62,668 nt of DNA, taken from Clostridia bacterium (GTDB lineage: Bacteria; Bacillota; Clostridia; Oscillospirales; Acutalibacteraceae). Shown one piece after another: positions 1 through 12,384 of the stretch. How positions within the stretch are numbered: position 1 is the stretch's first letter; each line of letters starts with the position of its first letter. Location of the stretch: contig JAFQEL010000014.1 of the NCBI GenBank assembly GCA_017399065.1, positions 1-62,668 of the forward strand. The letters run 5' to 3'. Under the pieces are notes generated by a model. That model was not told the origin of the DNA. It worked only from the letters and a program-made list of their open reading frames with translations, and did not search any database. The position numbers were made by a program, and so were the translations under genes.

Positions 1-277
1 TCATGTTCTTGATATAGTCAGCATGACCGGGGCAGTCAACGTGAGCATAGTGACGTGTCTCTGTCTCGTACTCAACGTGAGCTGTGTTGATTGTGATACC
101 ACGCTCTCTCTCTTCGGGAGCCTTATCGATGTTTGCATAATCAACGAAGTCAGCCTGACCCTTAGAAGCGAGTGTCTTTGTGATAGCAGCTGTAAGAGTT
201 GTCTTACCATGGTCAACGTGACCGATGGTACCAATGTTTACGTGGGGTTTGGTTCTTTCGAATTTTGCCTTTGCCAT
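1..277 (-). CDS. tuf: Elongation factor Tu (N-terminal part, cut by window edge)
   Basis: GTPase that delivers aminoacyl-tRNA to the ribosomal A site. Only the first 92 residues are present; the gene runs off the left edge. The G1 loop GHVDHGKT lies at residues 19-26, the G2 RGITI at 59-63 and the G3 DCPGH at 81-85. The ATG is 8 nt behind a strong AGGAGG. It is the last gene of the str operon (rpsL-rpsG-fusA-tuf), 119 nt after fusA with no terminator between, so co-transcription is likely. Confidence 0.97.
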   Translation of the reverse strand, partial: MAKAKFERTKPHVNIGTIGHVDHGKTTLTAAITKTLASKGQADFVDYANIDKAPEERERGITINTAHVEYETETRHYAHVDCPGHADYIKNM

Positions 278-396
278 TGGAAATTTCCTCCTTTTTGGAA
301 ATAATAATTATTTTAGGATTCTGCATATAGCAGATTCATTTTAACAATTCCTGAGGGGAATTGCAAGTGTTTTAGGAAAATTTATGGGTTAAATAC

Positions 397-2472
397 TTAG
401 TTTGCGCTTCTTTCCTTAACAACTGCCTCGGCAATTGACTTGGGAACCTGCATATAGCAGTCGGGTTCCATAGCATACTGACCGCGGCCCTGTGTCTTGG
501 AACGGAGGTCTGTAGCATAGCCGAACATTGATGAAAGCGGAACCTGTGCATTAACCTGAGTGATGCCGTTACGTGTTTCGGTACCCTGAATGAGACCTCT
601 ACGTGATGTAACGTCACCCATAACGTCGCCGAGATATTCGTCGGGAACGATAACTGCAAGCTTCATCATAGGCTCAAGGAGAACGGGGTTAGCCTTACGC
701 ATAGCGTCCTTGAATGCCATTGAACCTGCAATCTTGAAGGCCATTTCAGAGGAGTCAACCTCGTGGTATGAACCATCGTAAAGTGTTACCTTAACGTCAA
801 CAACGTTGTAGCCTGCAAGTACACCGGTCTGCATAGCGCCCTTGATACCTGCTTCTGCGGGACCGATGAATTCCTTCGGAACGGAACCGCCGACAACAGC
901 GTTGACGAACTCGTAACCCTTGCCGGGGTTGGGCTCGATCTTGATCTTAACATGGCCGTACTGACCGCTACCACCGGACTGACGCTTGTACTTGGTATCC
1001 TGGTCAGCCATGGTGCTGATTGTCTCACGGTAAGCAACCTGGGGCTTACCGATATTTGCCTCAACCTTGAACTCACGAAGAAGTCTGTCAACGATGATTT
1101 CGAGGTGAAGCTCACCCATACCTGCGATAATTGTCTGACCTGTCTCTTCATCAGTGTAGCACTTGAAGGTCGGGTCTTCCTCAGCCAGCTTCTGAAGGGC
1201 AATACCCATCTTCTCCTGGCCTGCTCTGGTCTTGGGCTCGATAGCGACACGGATAACGGGCTCCGGGAACTCCATTGATTCGAGAATAACCGGATGGTTC
1301 TTATCGCAAAGTGTGTCACCTGTAGTTGTGTTCTTAAGGCCGACAACAGCAGCGATATCGCCTGCATAGCAGCAGTCGATCTCTTCACGCTTGTTGGAGT
1401 GCATCTGCAGGATTCTGCCCATACGCTCGTTCTGACCCTTAACAGAGTTGTAAACTGTTTCACCGGCATTTATCTTACCTGAGTAAACTCTGAAGAAGCA
1501 GAGCTTACCAACGAAGGGGTCTGTAGCGATCTTGAATGCAAGAGCTGCAAACGGCTCATCGTCGGAAGAATGTCTTACTTCTTCCTCCTCGGTGTCGGGG
1601 TTTACACCCTTAATAGCTTCAACATCTGTGGGAGCGGGCATATAGTCGATGATAGCATCGAGAACCTGCTGAACACCCTTGTTACGGTAGGAAGTACCGC
1701 AAACAATGGGGACCATAGCGTTGCTGATTGTTGCTTTACGGATGCAAGTCTTGATCTCTTCAACAGTGAGCTCCTCACCGTCGAAGAATTTCATCATAAG
1801 CTCGTCATCCTGCTCAGCTACCTTTTCGATGAGCTCATCGTGATATTTCTGAGCGATTTCCTTCATGTCTTCGGGAATCTCTTCGATTCTCTCGTCGAGA
1901 CCCTTATCGTCATAGTAGACAAAAGCACGCATCTCAACAAGGTCAATCATGCCCTTGAAGTTTGATTCAGAACCGATGGGGAGCTGAATCGGTACAGCAT
2001 TACACTTAAGTCTGTCCTTAATCATGTTAAGAACATTGTAGAAATCTGCGCCTGTGATGTCCATCTTATTGACGTAGATCATTCTCGGAACACGGTACTT
2101 ATCTGCCTGACGCCAAACAGTCTCAGACTGGGGCTCAACGCCGCCCTTAGCGCACATAACAGTAACAGAACCGTCGAGAACTCTGAGCGAACGCTCAACC
2201 TCAACAGTAAAGTCAACGTGACCGGGAGTATCGATGATGTTAATTCTGTGATTCTTCCAGAAGCAAGTTGTTGCAGCAGATGTGATTGTAATACCACGCT
2301 CCTGCTCCTGCTCCATCCAGTCCATTGTTGCTGTACCGTCGTGGGTTTCACCGATCTTATGTGTCTTACCTGTGTAGAACAGGATACGCTCGGTGGTTGT
2401 AGTTTTACCGGCATCGATGTGAGCCATGATACCGATATTTCTGGTCATTTCCAAAGATACCTGTCTTGGCAT
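397..2472 (-). CDS. fusA: Elongation factor G
   Basis: Ribosomal translocase GTPase, 691 residues, which is full length for bacterial EF-G. G1 AHIDAGKTT starts at residue 17, DTPGH and NKMD follow, and the domain III-V region is intact ([20 protein letters not shown]). The ATG follows a good AGGAGG. It sits 57 nt behind rpsG and 119 nt before tuf in the str operon. No fusidic-acid-type paralogue features are obvious; it looks like the housekeeping copy. Confidence 0.98.
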   Translation of the reverse strand: MPRQVSLEMTRNIGIMAHIDAGKTTTTERILFYTGKTHKIGETHDGTATMDWMEQEQERGITITSAATTCFWKNHRINIIDTPGHVDFTVEVERSLRVLDGSVTVMCAKGGVEPQSETVWRQADKYRVPRMIYVNKMDITGADFYNVLNMIKDRLKCNAVPIQLPIGSESNFKGMIDLVEMRAFVYYDDKGLDERIEEIPEDMKEIAQKYHDELIEKVAEQDDELMMKFFDGEELTVEEIKTCIRKATISNAMVPIVCGTSYRNKGVQQVLDAIIDYMPAPTDVEAIKGVNPDTEEEEVRHSSDDEPFAALAFKIATDPFVGKLCFFRVYSGKINAGETVYNSVKGQNERMGRILQMHSNKREEIDCCYAGDIAAVVGLKNTTTGDTLCDKNHPVILESMEFPEPVIRVAIEPKTRAGQEKMGIALQKLAEEDPTFKCYTDEETGQTIIAGMGELHLEIIVDRLLREFKVEANIGKPQVAYRETISTMADQDTKYKRQSGGSGQYGHVKIKIEPNPGKGYEFVNAVVGGSVPKEFIGPAEAGIKGAMQTGVLAGYNVVDVKVTLYDGSYHEVDSSEMAFKIAGSMAFKDAMRKANPVLLEPMMKLAVIVPDEYLGDVMGDVTSRRGLIQGTETRNGITQVNAQVPLSSMFGYATDLRSKTQGRGQYAMEPDCYMQVPKSIAEAVVKERSAN

Positions 2473-2529
2473 ATTATCCTCCGTTTGCCGCGTATAATGG
2501 TTTACGCTGAAAGTAGGTTTCCAGTAAGA

Positions 2530-3000
2530 TTACCAACGGAAATGTGAGAAAGCCTTGTTGGCTTCTGCCATCTTGTGGGTATCTTCCTTCTTCTTGAATG
2601 CAGAACCTGTCTCATTTACTGCGTCGAGGATCTCGTTTGCAAGTCTCTCCTTCATTGTTCTTTCAGAACGCTGACGGCTGTAAAGTGTGATCCAACGCAG
2701 ACCAAGTGTCTGTCTTCTTTCGGGACGAACCTCCATGGGAACCTGGTAGGTTGCACCGCCGACACGGCGTGCCTTAACCTCGAGAACGGGCATTACGTTT
2801 TCCATAGCTGCCTCAAAAACCTCAAGGGGCTCCTTGCCTGTCTTTTCCTTAACGATATCGAATGCGTCATAAACAATCTTCTGTGCGACACCCTTCTTAC
2901 CGTCGTACATTACGCTGTTGATCAAGCGTGTTACAAGTTTTGAGTTGTAAAGCGGATCGGGCAAAACATCACGTTTTGCAATCTGGCCTCTTCTTGGCAC
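2530..3000 (-). CDS. rpsG: 30S ribosomal protein S7
   Basis: Primary 16S-binding protein that nucleates the 30S head; 156 residues, the usual length. The reading frame is open further upstream, but the family N-terminus (PRRGQ) and a GAAGGAGGG ribosome binding site place the start at a GTG at 2998-3000. It is preceded by an unusually long 193-nt spacer after rpsL that contains a stem-loop, the place where S7 autoregulates in other bacteria. Confidence 0.97.
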   Translation of the reverse strand: MPRRGQIAKRDVLPDPLYNSKLVTRLINSVMYDGKKGVAQKIVYDAFDIVKEKTGKEPLEVFEAAMENVMPVLEVKARRVGGATYQVPMEVRPERRQTLGLRWITLYSRQRSERTMKERLANEILDAVNETGSAFKKKEDTHKMAEANKAFSHFRW

Positions 3001-3065
3001 TTCGCTTCCCTCCTTCACAAATATAATGATATCATAGGTACTCGAGTGACTAAATTCTCGTGGCG

Positions 3066-3111
3066 CCAATGGGAGAGCAGATATAATGTATATATATAAC
3101 TCTCGCATTGG
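3066..3111 (-). promoter_or_regulatory. Stem-loop in the rpsL-rpsG spacer
   Basis: Twelve-nucleotide arms CCAATGGGAGAG and CTCTCGCATTGG (one mismatch) enclose an AT-only alternating loop of about 22 nt, 66 nt upstream of the rpsG start. S7 or S12 feedback at this spacer is known in other lineages; a control role here is inference from position and structure. Confidence 0.4.
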
Positions 3112-3193
3112 TTGCGTTCAGGCCTATGCACTGAACACAGCCTGCAAAGAAGAATTTTGTCTGATTAATTGTTCCGTCTGACAAAAAACGGAA

Positions 3194-3616
3194 TTACTTT
3201 TTGGCTGCTTTCGGACGCTTTGCACCGTACTTTGAACGGGACTGCATTCTGCCGTTAACACCCTGGGTATCAAGTGAACCGCGGATGATGTGGTAACGAA
3301 CACCGGGAAGGTCCTTAACACGGCCGCCACGGATAAGAACAACGCTGTGCTCCTGCAGGTTGTGACCTACACCGGGAATGTAAGCGGAAACTTCAATGCC
3401 GTTTGTAAGACGTACTCTGGCGATCTTACGAAGAGCTGAGTTGGGCTTCTTGGGTGTTGCGGTCTTAACTGCTGTGCAAACGCCTCTCTTCTGCGGAGAA
3501 TCCTTATCTGTCATAATGTTCTTATGGGAGTTGAGACCCTTAAGAAGAGCAGGAGCCTTCGGCTTCTTGATAATAGTTTCTCTGCCGTTGCGAACAAGCT
3601 GATTAAAGGTTGGCAA
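3194..3616 (-). CDS. rpsL: 30S ribosomal protein S12
   Basis: Decoding-centre protein, 140 residues. The family landmarks [19 protein letters not shown] (streptomycin-contact loop, lysine present so sensitive-type) and the PGVRYH loop are present. The start codon is TTG (3614-3616), fixed by homology and by an AGGAGAT 8 nt upstream; no in-frame ATG fits. A TTG start for such a highly expressed protein may limit its initiation. First gene of the str operon, behind its own promoter. Confidence 0.97.
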   Translation of the reverse strand: MPTFNQLVRNGRETIIKKPKAPALLKGLNSHKNIMTDKDSPQKRGVCTAVKTATPKKPNSALRKIARVRLTNGIEVSAYIPGVGHNLQEHSVVLIRGGRVKDLPGVRYHIIRGSLDTQGVNGRMQSRSKYGAKRPKAAKK

Positions 3617-3647
3617 CAGTTGACATCTCCTTTCTTGTATATTTTCT

Positions 3648-3701
3648 ATAAAAAAGTCTTACGCCGACCGCCCTTTTTTATAAAGAGCAACCAGCAGACT
3701 T
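3648..3701 (-). promoter_or_regulatory. Structured rpsL leader, terminator-like
   Basis: Between promoter and TTG start, the transcript can form an outer AAGTCT/AGACTT pairing directly followed by six U, with an inner 7-bp hairpin (3670-3688, GCTCTTT/AAAGGGC). This resembles an attenuator or r-protein leader, but the outer helix is weak. Confidence 0.3.
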
Positions 3702-3723
3702 CTCTAACATGGCACAGTTTATT

Positions 3724-3753
3724 ATTTTAACATCAAATATCGGATTTTGTCAA
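3724..3753 (-). promoter_or_regulatory. Promoter of the str operon
   Basis: TTGACA (3748-3753) and TAAAAT (3724-3729) separated by 18 nt, about 110 nt upstream of rpsL. It lies between the radical SAM gene and rpsL, so the str genes can be transcribed separately from rpoBC. Confidence 0.8.
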
Positions 3754-3806
3754 CACTTTTCACAAAGTTTTACGTAAAATTTCGTAAGTTTGACCAAAAC
3801 AAAAGA

Positions 3807-4661
3807 TCAAGTCCATTCCTCAAGTTTCTTTTCGGAGACCTTCCATTCAACCGGATACCACGCATCGATATCACAATATCGGCACAGAGGAATCGGTTTA
3901 TTCATCAAATCTATGATCTCTTTACTGCTGTTAACTTTGAAGATATCGATACCGTTATGCTCGGAAAGTTCGATGTCGAGGTTAAAATAATCCTTTAGAT
4001 GATGGATATGAGCCGCAACGCTGCAGGTATAAAGCTTACCCCTGCAGAGATTATGACACGAATTCGCAAGCGAGCAATTTTTAAAAGAATGCTCTGCATT
4101 ACACTTGCCCTCAAGGTCGAGCACATTGTGATGAAACTCAACCGTTTTATCTTCGCGGAAATCGACAAGGGTAAGTCCGTACTCCGCAACCTTTTTATCA
4201 ATAGCGGCATAGTTAATATTGACAGGATATTTGGAAATATAAATCTTTATATTATTTTCTTTACAGCTCTGCCAAAAGCTCGCAGGCCGTGACGGCAGAA
4301 GGATGCCGTTTGTAACGACCCAAGCCTCGGCTTTAGGCAAAACTCTGCGTGTTATCGAAAAGACTTCTTCAATTTCGGGATGGAGCAACGGCTCACCGCC
4401 CATGAGCCTGACAACAAACGGATAGTCGGAGCCGAAAAGCTCTGCCATACGCTTTATGTCACGCTCATAAACACTAAGGTCTATAAAGCCCTCCTCGGCG
4501 ATTGAAGAAAAATGAGTACAGCCTACACAGTTGAGATTACAATGCTCAGCTACCTGCACCTCAAAATAGAAATTGCGGTTAGCTTTATAGCTGTGATAGG
4601 CTTTAATAAAGGAGGAGGGTACTATGCTATGCAGAAGCTGACTTACCTTTCTGGATCTCAT
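3807..4661 (-). CDS. Radical SAM protein with cysteine-rich C-terminal region
   Basis: 284 residues. The radical SAM cluster motif CNLNCVGC (Cys41, 45, 48) and the SAM-binding GGEPLLHPE are clear. The C-terminal third carries many cysteines, including a CRGKLYTC stretch and a final CRYCD, which resembles a SPASM/twitch auxiliary-cluster region. The start is an ATG behind AGGAGGG. It lies 38 nt after rpoC on the same strand with no terminator seen, so it is probably read from the rpoBC transcript. Its position between rpoC and rpsL is unusual. Substrate unknown: peptide modification or a sugar/lipid modification enzyme are both possible; no precursor peptide gene was seen beside it. Confidence 0.85.
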   Translation of the reverse strand: MRSRKVSQLLHSIVPSSFIKAYHSYKANRNFYFEVQVAEHCNLNCVGCTHFSSIAEEGFIDLSVYERDIKRMAELFGSDYPFVVRLMGGEPLLHPEIEEVFSITRRVLPKAEAWVVTNGILLPSRPASFWQSCKENNIKIYISKYPVNINYAAIDKKVAEYGLTLVDFREDKTVEFHHNVLDLEGKCNAEHSFKNCSLANSCHNLCRGKLYTCSVAAHIHHLKDYFNLDIELSEHNGIDIFKVNSSKEIIDLMNKPIPLCRYCDIDAWYPVEWKVSEKKLEEWT

Positions 4662-4699
4662 AAATACCCTCCTTAACTTTTATTTAAAATGATTTAGAA

Positions 4700-7600
4700 T
4701 TACTCTGCGTCACCTGCAGGCACAGTCTCGCCCTCAGCGGCTGTGGGATAAATATTGACATCGCTGTAACACTTCATACCTGTACCTGAGGGAAGAAGCT
4801 TACCGATGATAACGTTTTCCTTAAGGCCCATGAGGTGGTCTGTTTTGCCCTTGATAGCAGCATCTGTAAGAACTCTTGTTGTCTCCTGGAAGGAAGCTGC
4901 AGACATAAACGAATCTGTAGCAAGTGAAGCCTTTGTGATACCAAGGAGCATTGTTGTGCCTGTAGCCTCACGAAGCTTCTCGCCTGTCTCCTGCTCAAGA
5001 GCGTGGATCTTGTTGTTAGCATCAATGATCTCACGGGCATCAACAGTTGTGCCGGGCAGAAGATGTGTATCGCCTTCTTCAACAACCTTTGTCTTTCTCA
5101 TCATCTGGCGTACGATAACCTCGATATGCTTATCGTTGATATCAACACCCTGTCCGCGGTACGTACGCTGAACTTCCTTGATGAGGTAATCGTGTACAGC
5201 CTCAACACCGAGTACGGCAAGAATATCGTGCGGGTTACGTGAACCCTCTGTGATATCGTCGCCCTTCTTGATGCGCTGACCGTCCTTTACGCAGATACGA
5301 AGACCGTATGTGATAAGGTAGCTGCGCTCCTCACCCTCTTCTGCATTTCTGACAACAACGTACTGGCTGTTCTTGACCTTCTCGAGTGAAACGACACCGT
5401 CGATTTCGCTGATGATAGCGAGAGTCTTGGGCTTACGTGCTTCAAAGAGCTCTTCAACTCTGGGAAGACCCTGTGTAATATCTGCCTGAGAAGCGACACC
5501 GCCGGTGTGGAACGTTCTCATTGTAAGCTGAGTACCGGGCTCACCGATTGACTGAGCAGCAATGATACCGACAGCCTCACCGACTGTAACGGGATCGCCT
5601 GTTGCAAGGTTGGAGCCGTAGCACTTGATACATACGCCGTGCTCTGCTTCACAGGTGAGGAGTGAACGGATCTTGATCTTTGCCTTCTCACCTGCGGGAG
5701 TGTGAGCTCTGACATAGTCGGCGACCTTCTTGCCGTCTTCCTCTGTCATCATTTCGTCACGGCTCATTACAAGCTCGCCTGTTGCCTCATCAACAAGATC
5801 CTCAAGCAGGTATCTGCCTGTAAGACGCTCGGAGAGGTCTTCAATAACTCTGTGTCCGTCATCAATATCGTAGACATAGACACCGTCGTGGCAGTGGCAA
5901 TCTTCATCATGGATGATAACGTCCTGAGAAACGTCAACAAGACGGCGTGTAAGGTAACCAGAGTCAGCTGTACGAAGAGCTGTATCGGCAAGACCCTTAC
6001 GGGCACCACGTGATGAAATGAAGTATTCGAGGATGTTAAGACCCTCTCTGTAGTTTGCTCGAATCGGAATTTCGATAGTCTTACCTGCTGTGTTAGCGAT
6101 AAGACCGCGCATACCTGCGAGCTGACGAAGCTGGCTATCGTTACCACGGGCACCGGAGTCAAGCATCATATTGATGGGGTTGTAGGGATTAAAGCCGTCT
6201 TTAAGAGCCTTGGCAACCTTGCTTGTACACTGCTCCCAGGTTTCGACAACGTCTTTATAACGCTTCTCGTTACTGATAAGACCTTTTCTGTATTTCTTGG
6301 TGATAGAGTCAACTCTTGCTTCAGCTTCAGCAAGGTAGCCTGCCTTCTCCTGCGGGATAGTAGCATCGAAAACAGAAACGGTAAGGCCTGAAATTGTGGA
6401 GTATTTATAACCCTGAGCCTTGATCTTATCAAGAACCTCAGCTGTTACTGCCGTACCGTGCTTCTTGATACAGCCTTCGATAACGCGGCCGATCGTCTTT
6501 TTCTTAGCAATCATGCTTACAGCCTTCTTGAACGCTGCATCGTCATCCTTGATTGCCTCGAAATCTACGTCGCTGATATCACCGAACTCAAGCTTGAACA
6601 TATCGTCCTGAGTCTTACGCTCGATAAGGCCGAGATCCTGCGGAATAGGATTGTTGAAGATAACACGGCCGAGTGTTGTCTGGAGGAACTTTGTGCAAAG
6701 CTTGCCGTTGATCTCTTTTGTCATACGGATCTTGATGATTGAATGAAGAGTAATATCACCTTCATCGTAAGCCATCATAGCCTCGTTGACGTCACGGAAG
6801 ACCTTGCCCTGACCGGGTTCATCCTTCTTGACAAGAGTCATATAGTATGAACCGAGGATCATATCCTGTGTGGGAACGGCAACGGGCTTACCGTCGGAGG
6901 GCTTGAGGAGGTTGTTAGCGGCAAGCATAAGGAAGCGTGCCTCAGCCTGTGCCTCAGCCGAAAGGGGTACGTGAACAGCCATCTGGTCGCCGTCGAAGTC
7001 AGCATTGAAAGCTGTACATACGAGGGGATGAAGCTTGATTGCTCTGCCTTCAACAAGTACGGGCTCGAAAGCCTGGATACCGAGTCTGTGAAGAGTAGGA
7101 GCACGGTTAAGCATAACAGGATGATCCTTGATGACTATCTCGAGTGCATCCCATACTTCGGGATTTGCACGCTCAACCATCTTACGGGCTGTCTTGATAT
7201 TGAGAGCAACCTTTGTTTCGAAAAGGCGCTTCATAACGAAGGGCTTGAAGAGCTCAAGAGCCATCTCCTTGGGAAGACCGCACTGATAAATCTTAAGCTC
7301 GGGACCGACAACGATAACCGAACGGCCTGAATAGTCAACACGCTTACCGAGAAGGTTCTGACGGAAGCGGCCCTGCTTACCCTTGAGCATATCGGAAAGT
7401 GACTTGAGAGGACGGTTGTTGGGACCTGTAACGGGTCTGCCTCTTCTGCCGTTGTCGATAAGTGCGTCAACAGCCTCCTGGAGCATTCTCTTTTCGTTGC
7501 GGACAATGATGTCGGGAGCACCGAGCTCGAGAAGCTTCTTAAGGCGGTTGTTTCTGTTGATAACTCTGCGGTACAGGTCGTTGAGGTCAGACGTTGCAAA

Positions 7601-8353
7601 TCTGCCGCCGTCGAGCTGAACCATAGGACGGATATCGGGCGGAATGACGGGAACAACGTCAAGAATCATCCACTCGGGCTTGTTGCCGGAATGCTTGAAT
7701 GCATCGACAACCTCGAGTCTCTTGAGGATTCTTGCGCGCTTCTGACCGCTTGCATTAGCAAGGTCATTACGAAGCTGATCGTCAAGCTCGTCGATATCGA
7801 TTTCGGCGAGAAGCTCCTTGATAGCCTCAGCACCCATGCCTGCACGGAAGCTGTCGCCGTATTTCTCGTACCAATCGCCGTACTCCTTCTCTGAAAGAGT
7901 CTGATACTTGTTAAGCGGAGTATCGCCGGGATCGATGACGATATACATTGCAAAGTAGAGAACCTTTTCAAGGTTTCTGGGAGATATATCGAGGATAAGA
8001 CCCATTCTTGAGGGAATACCCTTGAAATACCAGATGTGGGAAACGGGAGCAGCAAGCTCGATGTGACCCATACGCTCACGGCGTACCTTGGACTTTGTAA
8101 TCTCAACGCCGCAGCGTTCACAGACCTTGCCCTTATAGCGGATACGCTTATACTTACCGCAGTGACACTCCCAATCCTTCATGGGGCCAAAGATCTTTTC
8201 GCAGAAAAGACCGTCTCTTTCGGGCTTGAGTGTTCTGTAGTTGATTGTTTCGGGCTTTTTGACTTCGCCGTGTGACCATTCTCTGATCTTTTCGGGAGAA
8301 GCAAGAGCGATCTGTATAGATTCAAAGGTTATTTCATTTGTATTGTTATCCAT
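4700..8353 (-). CDS. rpoC: DNA-directed RNA polymerase subunit beta'
   Basis: 1217 residues, normal for Firmicutes. The N-terminal zinc site has Cys63, 65, 78, 81. The catalytic [12 protein letters not shown] motif with three magnesium-binding aspartates lies near residue 450. The C-terminal bridge and trigger-helix region is intact ([25 protein letters not shown]), as is the second cysteine cluster around [16 protein letters not shown] start behind AGAGGT. It follows rpoB by 45 nt. Confidence 0.98.
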   Translation of the reverse strand: MDNNTNEITFESIQIALASPEKIREWSHGEVKKPETINYRTLKPERDGLFCEKIFGPMKDWECHCGKYKRIRYKGKVCERCGVEITKSKVRRERMGHIELAAPVSHIWYFKGIPSRMGLILDISPRNLEKVLYFAMYIVIDPGDTPLNKYQTLSEKEYGDWYEKYGDSFRAGMGAEAIKELLAEIDIDELDDQLRNDLANASGQKRARILKRLEVVDAFKHSGNKPEWMILDVVPVIPPDIRPMVQLDGGRFATSDLNDLYRRVINRNNRLKKLLELGAPDIIVRNEKRMLQEAVDALIDNGRRGRPVTGPNNRPLKSLSDMLKGKQGRFRQNLLGKRVDYSGRSVIVVGPELKIYQCGLPKEMALELFKPFVMKRLFETKVALNIKTARKMVERANPEVWDALEIVIKDHPVMLNRAPTLHRLGIQAFEPVLVEGRAIKLHPLVCTAFNADFDGDQMAVHVPLSAEAQAEARFLMLAANNLLKPSDGKPVAVPTQDMILGSYYMTLVKKDEPGQGKVFRDVNEAMMAYDEGDITLHSIIKIRMTKEINGKLCTKFLQTTLGRVIFNNPIPQDLGLIERKTQDDMFKLEFGDISDVDFEAIKDDDAAFKKAVSMIAKKKTIGRVIEGCIKKHGTAVTAEVLDKIKAQGYKYSTISGLTVSVFDATIPQEKAGYLAEAEARVDSITKKYRKGLISNEKRYKDVVETWEQCTSKVAKALKDGFNPYNPINMMLDSGARGNDSQLRQLAGMRGLIANTAGKTIEIPIRANYREGLNILEYFISSRGARKGLADTALRTADSGYLTRRLVDVSQDVIIHDEDCHCHDGVYVYDIDDGHRVIEDLSERLTGRYLLEDLVDEATGELVMSRDEMMTEEDGKKVADYVRAHTPAGEKAKIKIRSLLTCEAEHGVCIKCYGSNLATGDPVTVGEAVGIIAAQSIGEPGTQLTMRTFHTGGVASQADITQGLPRVEELFEARKPKTLAIISEIDGVVSLEKVKNSQYVVVRNAEEGEERSYLITYGLRICVKDGQRIKKGDDITEGSRNPHDILAVLGVEAVHDYLIKEVQRTYRGQGVDINDKHIEVIVRQMMRKTKVVEEGDTHLLPGTTVDAREIIDANNKIHALEQETGEKLREATGTTMLLGITKASLATDSFMSAASFQETTRVLTDAAIKGKTDHLMGLKENVIIGKLLPSGTGMKCYSDVNIYPTAAEGETVPAGDAE

Positions 8354-8398
8354 TAAAACGACCTCTTTTCTTTAGTTAATTTCTGAAGAACGGTTTGA

Positions 8399-11300
8399 TT
8401 ATTCGTCGAAGCTGTCGTCGCCGAGATCATCTGAGAAGAAATCGGGCTCGACTATCTCTTCGCCCCAATCATCCGACTCATCGTCCTGAGCGTCGCCGTC
8501 TTCAAATATGCCTTCGCCCTCCTGTGAGTAGCCCTGAGCATCGCCTGCATCGTTTACGGTGCTGAATGCTTCGCTGTCAACAATGTGGAGGCCGACATCA
8601 TCATCGTCAAATGACTGTCTGAGGTCAATTTCGTTACTGTCACCGTCAAGAACCTTAACGTCAAGACCGAGTGACTGAAGCTCTTTGATAAGAACCTTGA
8701 ATGACTCGGGTACACCGGGCTTGGGTACGTTGAGACCCTTGACAATAGCCTTGTATGTGTTTACACGGCCGACAACATCGTCTGATTTGACGGTGAGAAT
8801 TTCCTGAAGGGTATAAGCTGCGCCGTATGCTTCAAGAGCCCAGACTTCCATTTCACCGAAACGCTGGCCGCCGAACTGAGCTTTACCGCCGAGGGGCTGC
8901 TGTGTGATGAGTGAGTACGGACCTGTTGAACGGGCGTGAATCTTATCGTCAACGAGATGGAGAAGCTTGAGGTAGTACATGATACCGACCGTTACGGGGT
9001 TATCAAACTCCTTGCCTGTTCTGCCGTCTCGGAGGATTGACTTACAGTCGCTGCGAAGCTGGAATACGTCTTCCTCACGGAACTCTTCGCCCTTTTCGAT
9101 AGCCTTTGCTTTTGCAGCTTCCATAAGCTTTTCGTTAGCCATCCTGAAAGCTTCGACGATATCATTTTCGTCTGCACCGTCGAATACGGGAGTCATAACC
9201 TTAACGCCCATTGACTTGGCGGCAAAGCCGAGGTGAACCTCGAGAACCTGACCGATATTCATTCGGCTGGGAACGCCGAGGGGGTTAAGAACGATATCAA
9301 GCGGAGTACCGTCGGGCAGGAAGGGCATATCCTCCTGCGGAAGAATTCTGGAAACAACACCCTTGTTACCGTGGCGACCTGCCATCTTATCACCGACAGA
9401 GAGCTTACGCTTCTGAGCGATGTAGCAGCGTACGACCTTGTTTACGCCGGGGTTGAGTTCGTCGCAGTTTTCACGTGTGAATACCTCGACATCGACAACG
9501 ATACCGTATTCACCGTGGGGAACACGAAGAGAAGTATCTCTGACCTCTCTTGCCTTTTCGCCGAAGATTGCACGGAGAAGTCTCTCTTCAGCAGTCAGTT
9601 CGGTTTCACCCTTGGGTGTTACCTTACCGACAAGGATATCGCCGGAGTGTACCTCGGCACCGACGCGGATAATACCTTCCTCGTCGAGGTCTTTGAGTAC
9701 ATCGTCACCGACGTTGGGAATATCTCTTGTGATATCCTCCGGACCGAGCTTGGTGTCACGTGCTTCAAGCTCATACTTTTCGATATGGATTGATGTGTAA
9801 ACATCGTTACGGACAAGCTTTTCGTTAATAAGAACAGCGTCCTCGTAGTTGTAGCCTTCCCAGGTCATGAAGCCGATAAGGGCATTCTTACCAAGGCTGA
9901 TTTCACCGAGGTCTGTTGCAGGGCCGTCAGCGATAACTTCCATATACTCAACCTTCTGACCTGCCTTGACGACGGGACGCTGGTTGATACACGTACCCTG
10001 GTTGGAGCGCTGGAACTTGATAAGCTCGTAGGTGTCGATCTCACCTTCTGCGGTGAGGATCTCAATCTTGTCTGCACTGACGTAGGAAACAGTACCTGCA
10101 CGCTTTGCGACAAGAGAAACACCTGAGTCAACAGCTGCCTTATACTCCATACCTGTAGCAACGATGGGAGCATCTGTCTTGAGAAGCGGAACAGCCTGCT
10201 TCTGCATGTTGGAGCCCATGAGCGCACGGTTGGCGTCATCGTTCTCGAGGAAGGGAATCATAGCTGTTGCAACAGAAACAACCATCTTGGGAGAAACATC
10301 CATATAGTCAACTCTGCTTGTCTCAATATCGAGGAACTCGTCACGGTGACGTGCGTTGACTCTGGGGTTCTTGAAGCGGTTGTTCTCGTCGAGAGGCTCG
10401 TTAGCCTGAGCGACGATGTAGTTATCTTCGACGTCGGCTGTCATATAGACAACTTCGTCGGAAACGATACCGGTCTCCTTATCCACCTTACGGTAGGGAG
10501 CCTCGATAAAGCCGTAGTCATTGATTCTTGCGAAGGTTGCAAGGTAAGAGATAAGACCGATATTGGGACCTTCGGGAGTCTCGATGGGACACATACGGCC
10601 GTAGTGGCTGTAGTGAACGTCACGGACCTCGAAGCCTGCACGGTCACGTGAGAGACCGCCGGGACCGAGAGCTGAAAGACGACGCTTATGAGTCAGCTCT
10701 GAAAGCGGGTTGGTCTGATCCATAAACTGTGAAAGCGGTGAAGAGCCGAAGAACTCTTTGATAGCCGCAACAACGGGACGGATGCTGATAAGTGACTGAG
10801 GTGTGAGCTTGTCACTGTCCTGAGCCTGGATCGACATACGCTCGCGTACGACTCTTTCCATTCTGGTGAAGCCGATTCTGAACTGATTCTGAAGAAGCTC
10901 ACCTACGCAGCGGATACGTCTGTTGCCGAGGTGGTCAATGTCATCCTTGCTACCAAGACCGTTTGCAAGGCAGTTGAGGTAGTTGACAGAAGCGAAGATA
11001 TCCTCGCGGACAATGTGCTTCGGAATAAGATCGTCGCAGCACTCGAGAAGCTTTGCAAGTATCTCTTCGTCAGTCCAGCCTTCGTCTGTTGCTGCATCAA
11101 CGATGGGCTTGAGAGCTGTGAAGCTTACCTTCTCGTTGATAGCTGCATCCTCGAGCTGCTCCTTTGTGAACTGCGGGAAGTATGTGCCGATATCAACCAT
11201 ACCGTTAGAGATGATGCATACAGTCTTGCCGTCAAGATCAACGTAAGCCTTGCTTACGCCTGCCTGCTCGATTTCGTATGCCTTCTCCTTTGTGATGAAC

Positions 11301-12247
11301 TCGCCGGGCTCTGCAAGAATTTCACCTGTTGCGGGGCTGACGATCATATCTGCAAGTGTGCAGCCTGCAAGTCTGTCGGAGATTGCAAGCTTCTTGTTGT
11401 ACTTGTAACGGCCTACGCGTGAAAGGTCGTAGCGGTGGGGATCGAAGAAGAGGTTATCGAGGTGAGTCTGTGCAGTCTCGATTGAGGGCGGCTCACCGGG
11501 ACGAAGCTTGCGATATACTTCGAGGAGAGCTTCGCCTGCGTTCTGCTTCTCGTCCTTCTCGAGAGTTGCGTTGATACGGATATCATCGCCGAACATATCG
11601 AGAATATCCTGATTTGTACCCTCGCCAAGCTCGGTTCCGCAGAAGAGAGCACGGATGAAGGTTGTAACAAAAATCTTTCTGTTCTTATCGATTCTTACAT
11701 AGTAGAGGTCGTTCTGGTCGGTCTCGAACTCGAGCCATGCACCTCTGTTAGGAATGATCTGGGTTGTGTAAAGCTCTTTACCAACCTTATCGTGGTCGAT
11801 ATCAAAGTAGACACCGGGTGAACGGACGAGCTGTGAAACGATAACACGCTCTGCACCGTTGATAACGAAGGTACCGCTCTCGGTCATAATGGGGAAGTCG
11901 CCCATAAAGACTTCGTTCTCTTTGATTTCGCCTGTCTCCTTATTGTAGAGACGTGCAGTGACACGCATGGGGGCTGAGTAGCTTGCGTCACGCTTCTTGC
12001 ACTCGGCTATTGTGTACTTGGGCTTGTCTTCCATACGGAAATCGACAAACGTAAGCACGAGGTTGCCTGTGTAATCGGTGATTTCATCGATATCGCGGAA
12101 AACCTCTCTCATTCCCTTTTCAAGGAACCACTGATAGGATTTCTTCTGGATTTCGATGAAGTTGGGCATTCCCATGACCTCATTGTTTCGGCCATAGCTC
12201 AATCGCTCGATCTTGCCGTGCTTGATCATTTTGGCTGCTTTTGCCAT
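8399..12247 (-). CDS. rpoB: DNA-directed RNA polymerase subunit beta
   Basis: 1282 residues. The rifampicin pocket ([20 protein letters not shown]...) shows the sensitive-type Asp, His and Ser residues. The [10 protein letters not shown] motif and the acidic C-terminal tail typical of Clostridia are present. The upstream neighbours rplJ-rplL are missing: an ABC transporter operon with its own terminator sits there instead, and rpoB has its own promoter. ATG start with GGAGTG about 13 nt upstream. Confidence 0.98.
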   Translation of the reverse strand: MAKAAKMIKHGKIERLSYGRNNEVMGMPNFIEIQKKSYQWFLEKGMREVFRDIDEITDYTGNLVLTFVDFRMEDKPKYTIAECKKRDASYSAPMRVTARLYNKETGEIKENEVFMGDFPIMTESGTFVINGAERVIVSQLVRSPGVYFDIDHDKVGKELYTTQIIPNRGAWLEFETDQNDLYYVRIDKNRKIFVTTFIRALFCGTELGEGTNQDILDMFGDDIRINATLEKDEKQNAGEALLEVYRKLRPGEPPSIETAQTHLDNLFFDPHRYDLSRVGRYKYNKKLAISDRLAGCTLADMIVSPATGEILAEPGEFITKEKAYEIEQAGVSKAYVDLDGKTVCIISNGMVDIGTYFPQFTKEQLEDAAINEKVSFTALKPIVDAATDEGWTDEEILAKLLECCDDLIPKHIVREDIFASVNYLNCLANGLGSKDDIDHLGNRRIRCVGELLQNQFRIGFTRMERVVRERMSIQAQDSDKLTPQSLISIRPVVAAIKEFFGSSPLSQFMDQTNPLSELTHKRRLSALGPGGLSRDRAGFEVRDVHYSHYGRMCPIETPEGPNIGLISYLATFARINDYGFIEAPYRKVDKETGIVSDEVVYMTADVEDNYIVAQANEPLDENNRFKNPRVNARHRDEFLDIETSRVDYMDVSPKMVVSVATAMIPFLENDDANRALMGSNMQKQAVPLLKTDAPIVATGMEYKAAVDSGVSLVAKRAGTVSYVSADKIEILTAEGEIDTYELIKFQRSNQGTCINQRPVVKAGQKVEYMEVIADGPATDLGEISLGKNALIGFMTWEGYNYEDAVLINEKLVRNDVYTSIHIEKYELEARDTKLGPEDITRDIPNVGDDVLKDLDEEGIIRVGAEVHSGDILVGKVTPKGETELTAEERLLRAIFGEKAREVRDTSLRVPHGEYGIVVDVEVFTRENCDELNPGVNKVVRCYIAQKRKLSVGDKMAGRHGNKGVVSRILPQEDMPFLPDGTPLDIVLNPLGVPSRMNIGQVLEVHLGFAAKSMGVKVMTPVFDGADENDIVEAFRMANEKLMEAAKAKAIEKGEEFREEDVFQLRSDCKSILRDGRTGKEFDNPVTVGIMYYLKLLHLVDDKIHARSTGPYSLITQQPLGGKAQFGGQRFGEMEVWALEAYGAAYTLQEILTVKSDDVVGRVNTYKAIVKGLNVPKPGVPESFKVLIKELQSLGLDVKVLDGDSNEIDLRQSFDDDDVGLHIVDSEAFSTVNDAGDAQGYSQEGEGIFEDGDAQDDESDDWGEEIVEPDFFSDDLGDDSFDE

Positions 12248-12384
12248 AGGCTAATCACTCCATTCTTTTGTATATCGCAGTTAGAAATTTAGCCGGAATT
12301 TGCTGTGCTTTTTGTGCGTTTTGCACAATCTAAAATGAACTTTTTGGTTAAGTCGCTATAAATCCATTTTAATTGTAATTTGGT

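Noticed and set aside
10690-10860. Rifampicin-resistance change in rpoB
   Set aside because: The rif pocket residues are all of the sensitive type.
8399-12247. Several long open frames on the plus strand and in other frames inside rpoB, rpoC and fusA
   Set aside because: They are antisense or shifted shadows of strongly biased codons in the real genes, have no ribosome binding sites and no recognisable domains.
12248-12384. rplJ-rplL genes upstream of rpoB
   Set aside because: Searched by eye for L10 and L7/L12 motifs; none are present, only promoter and leader.
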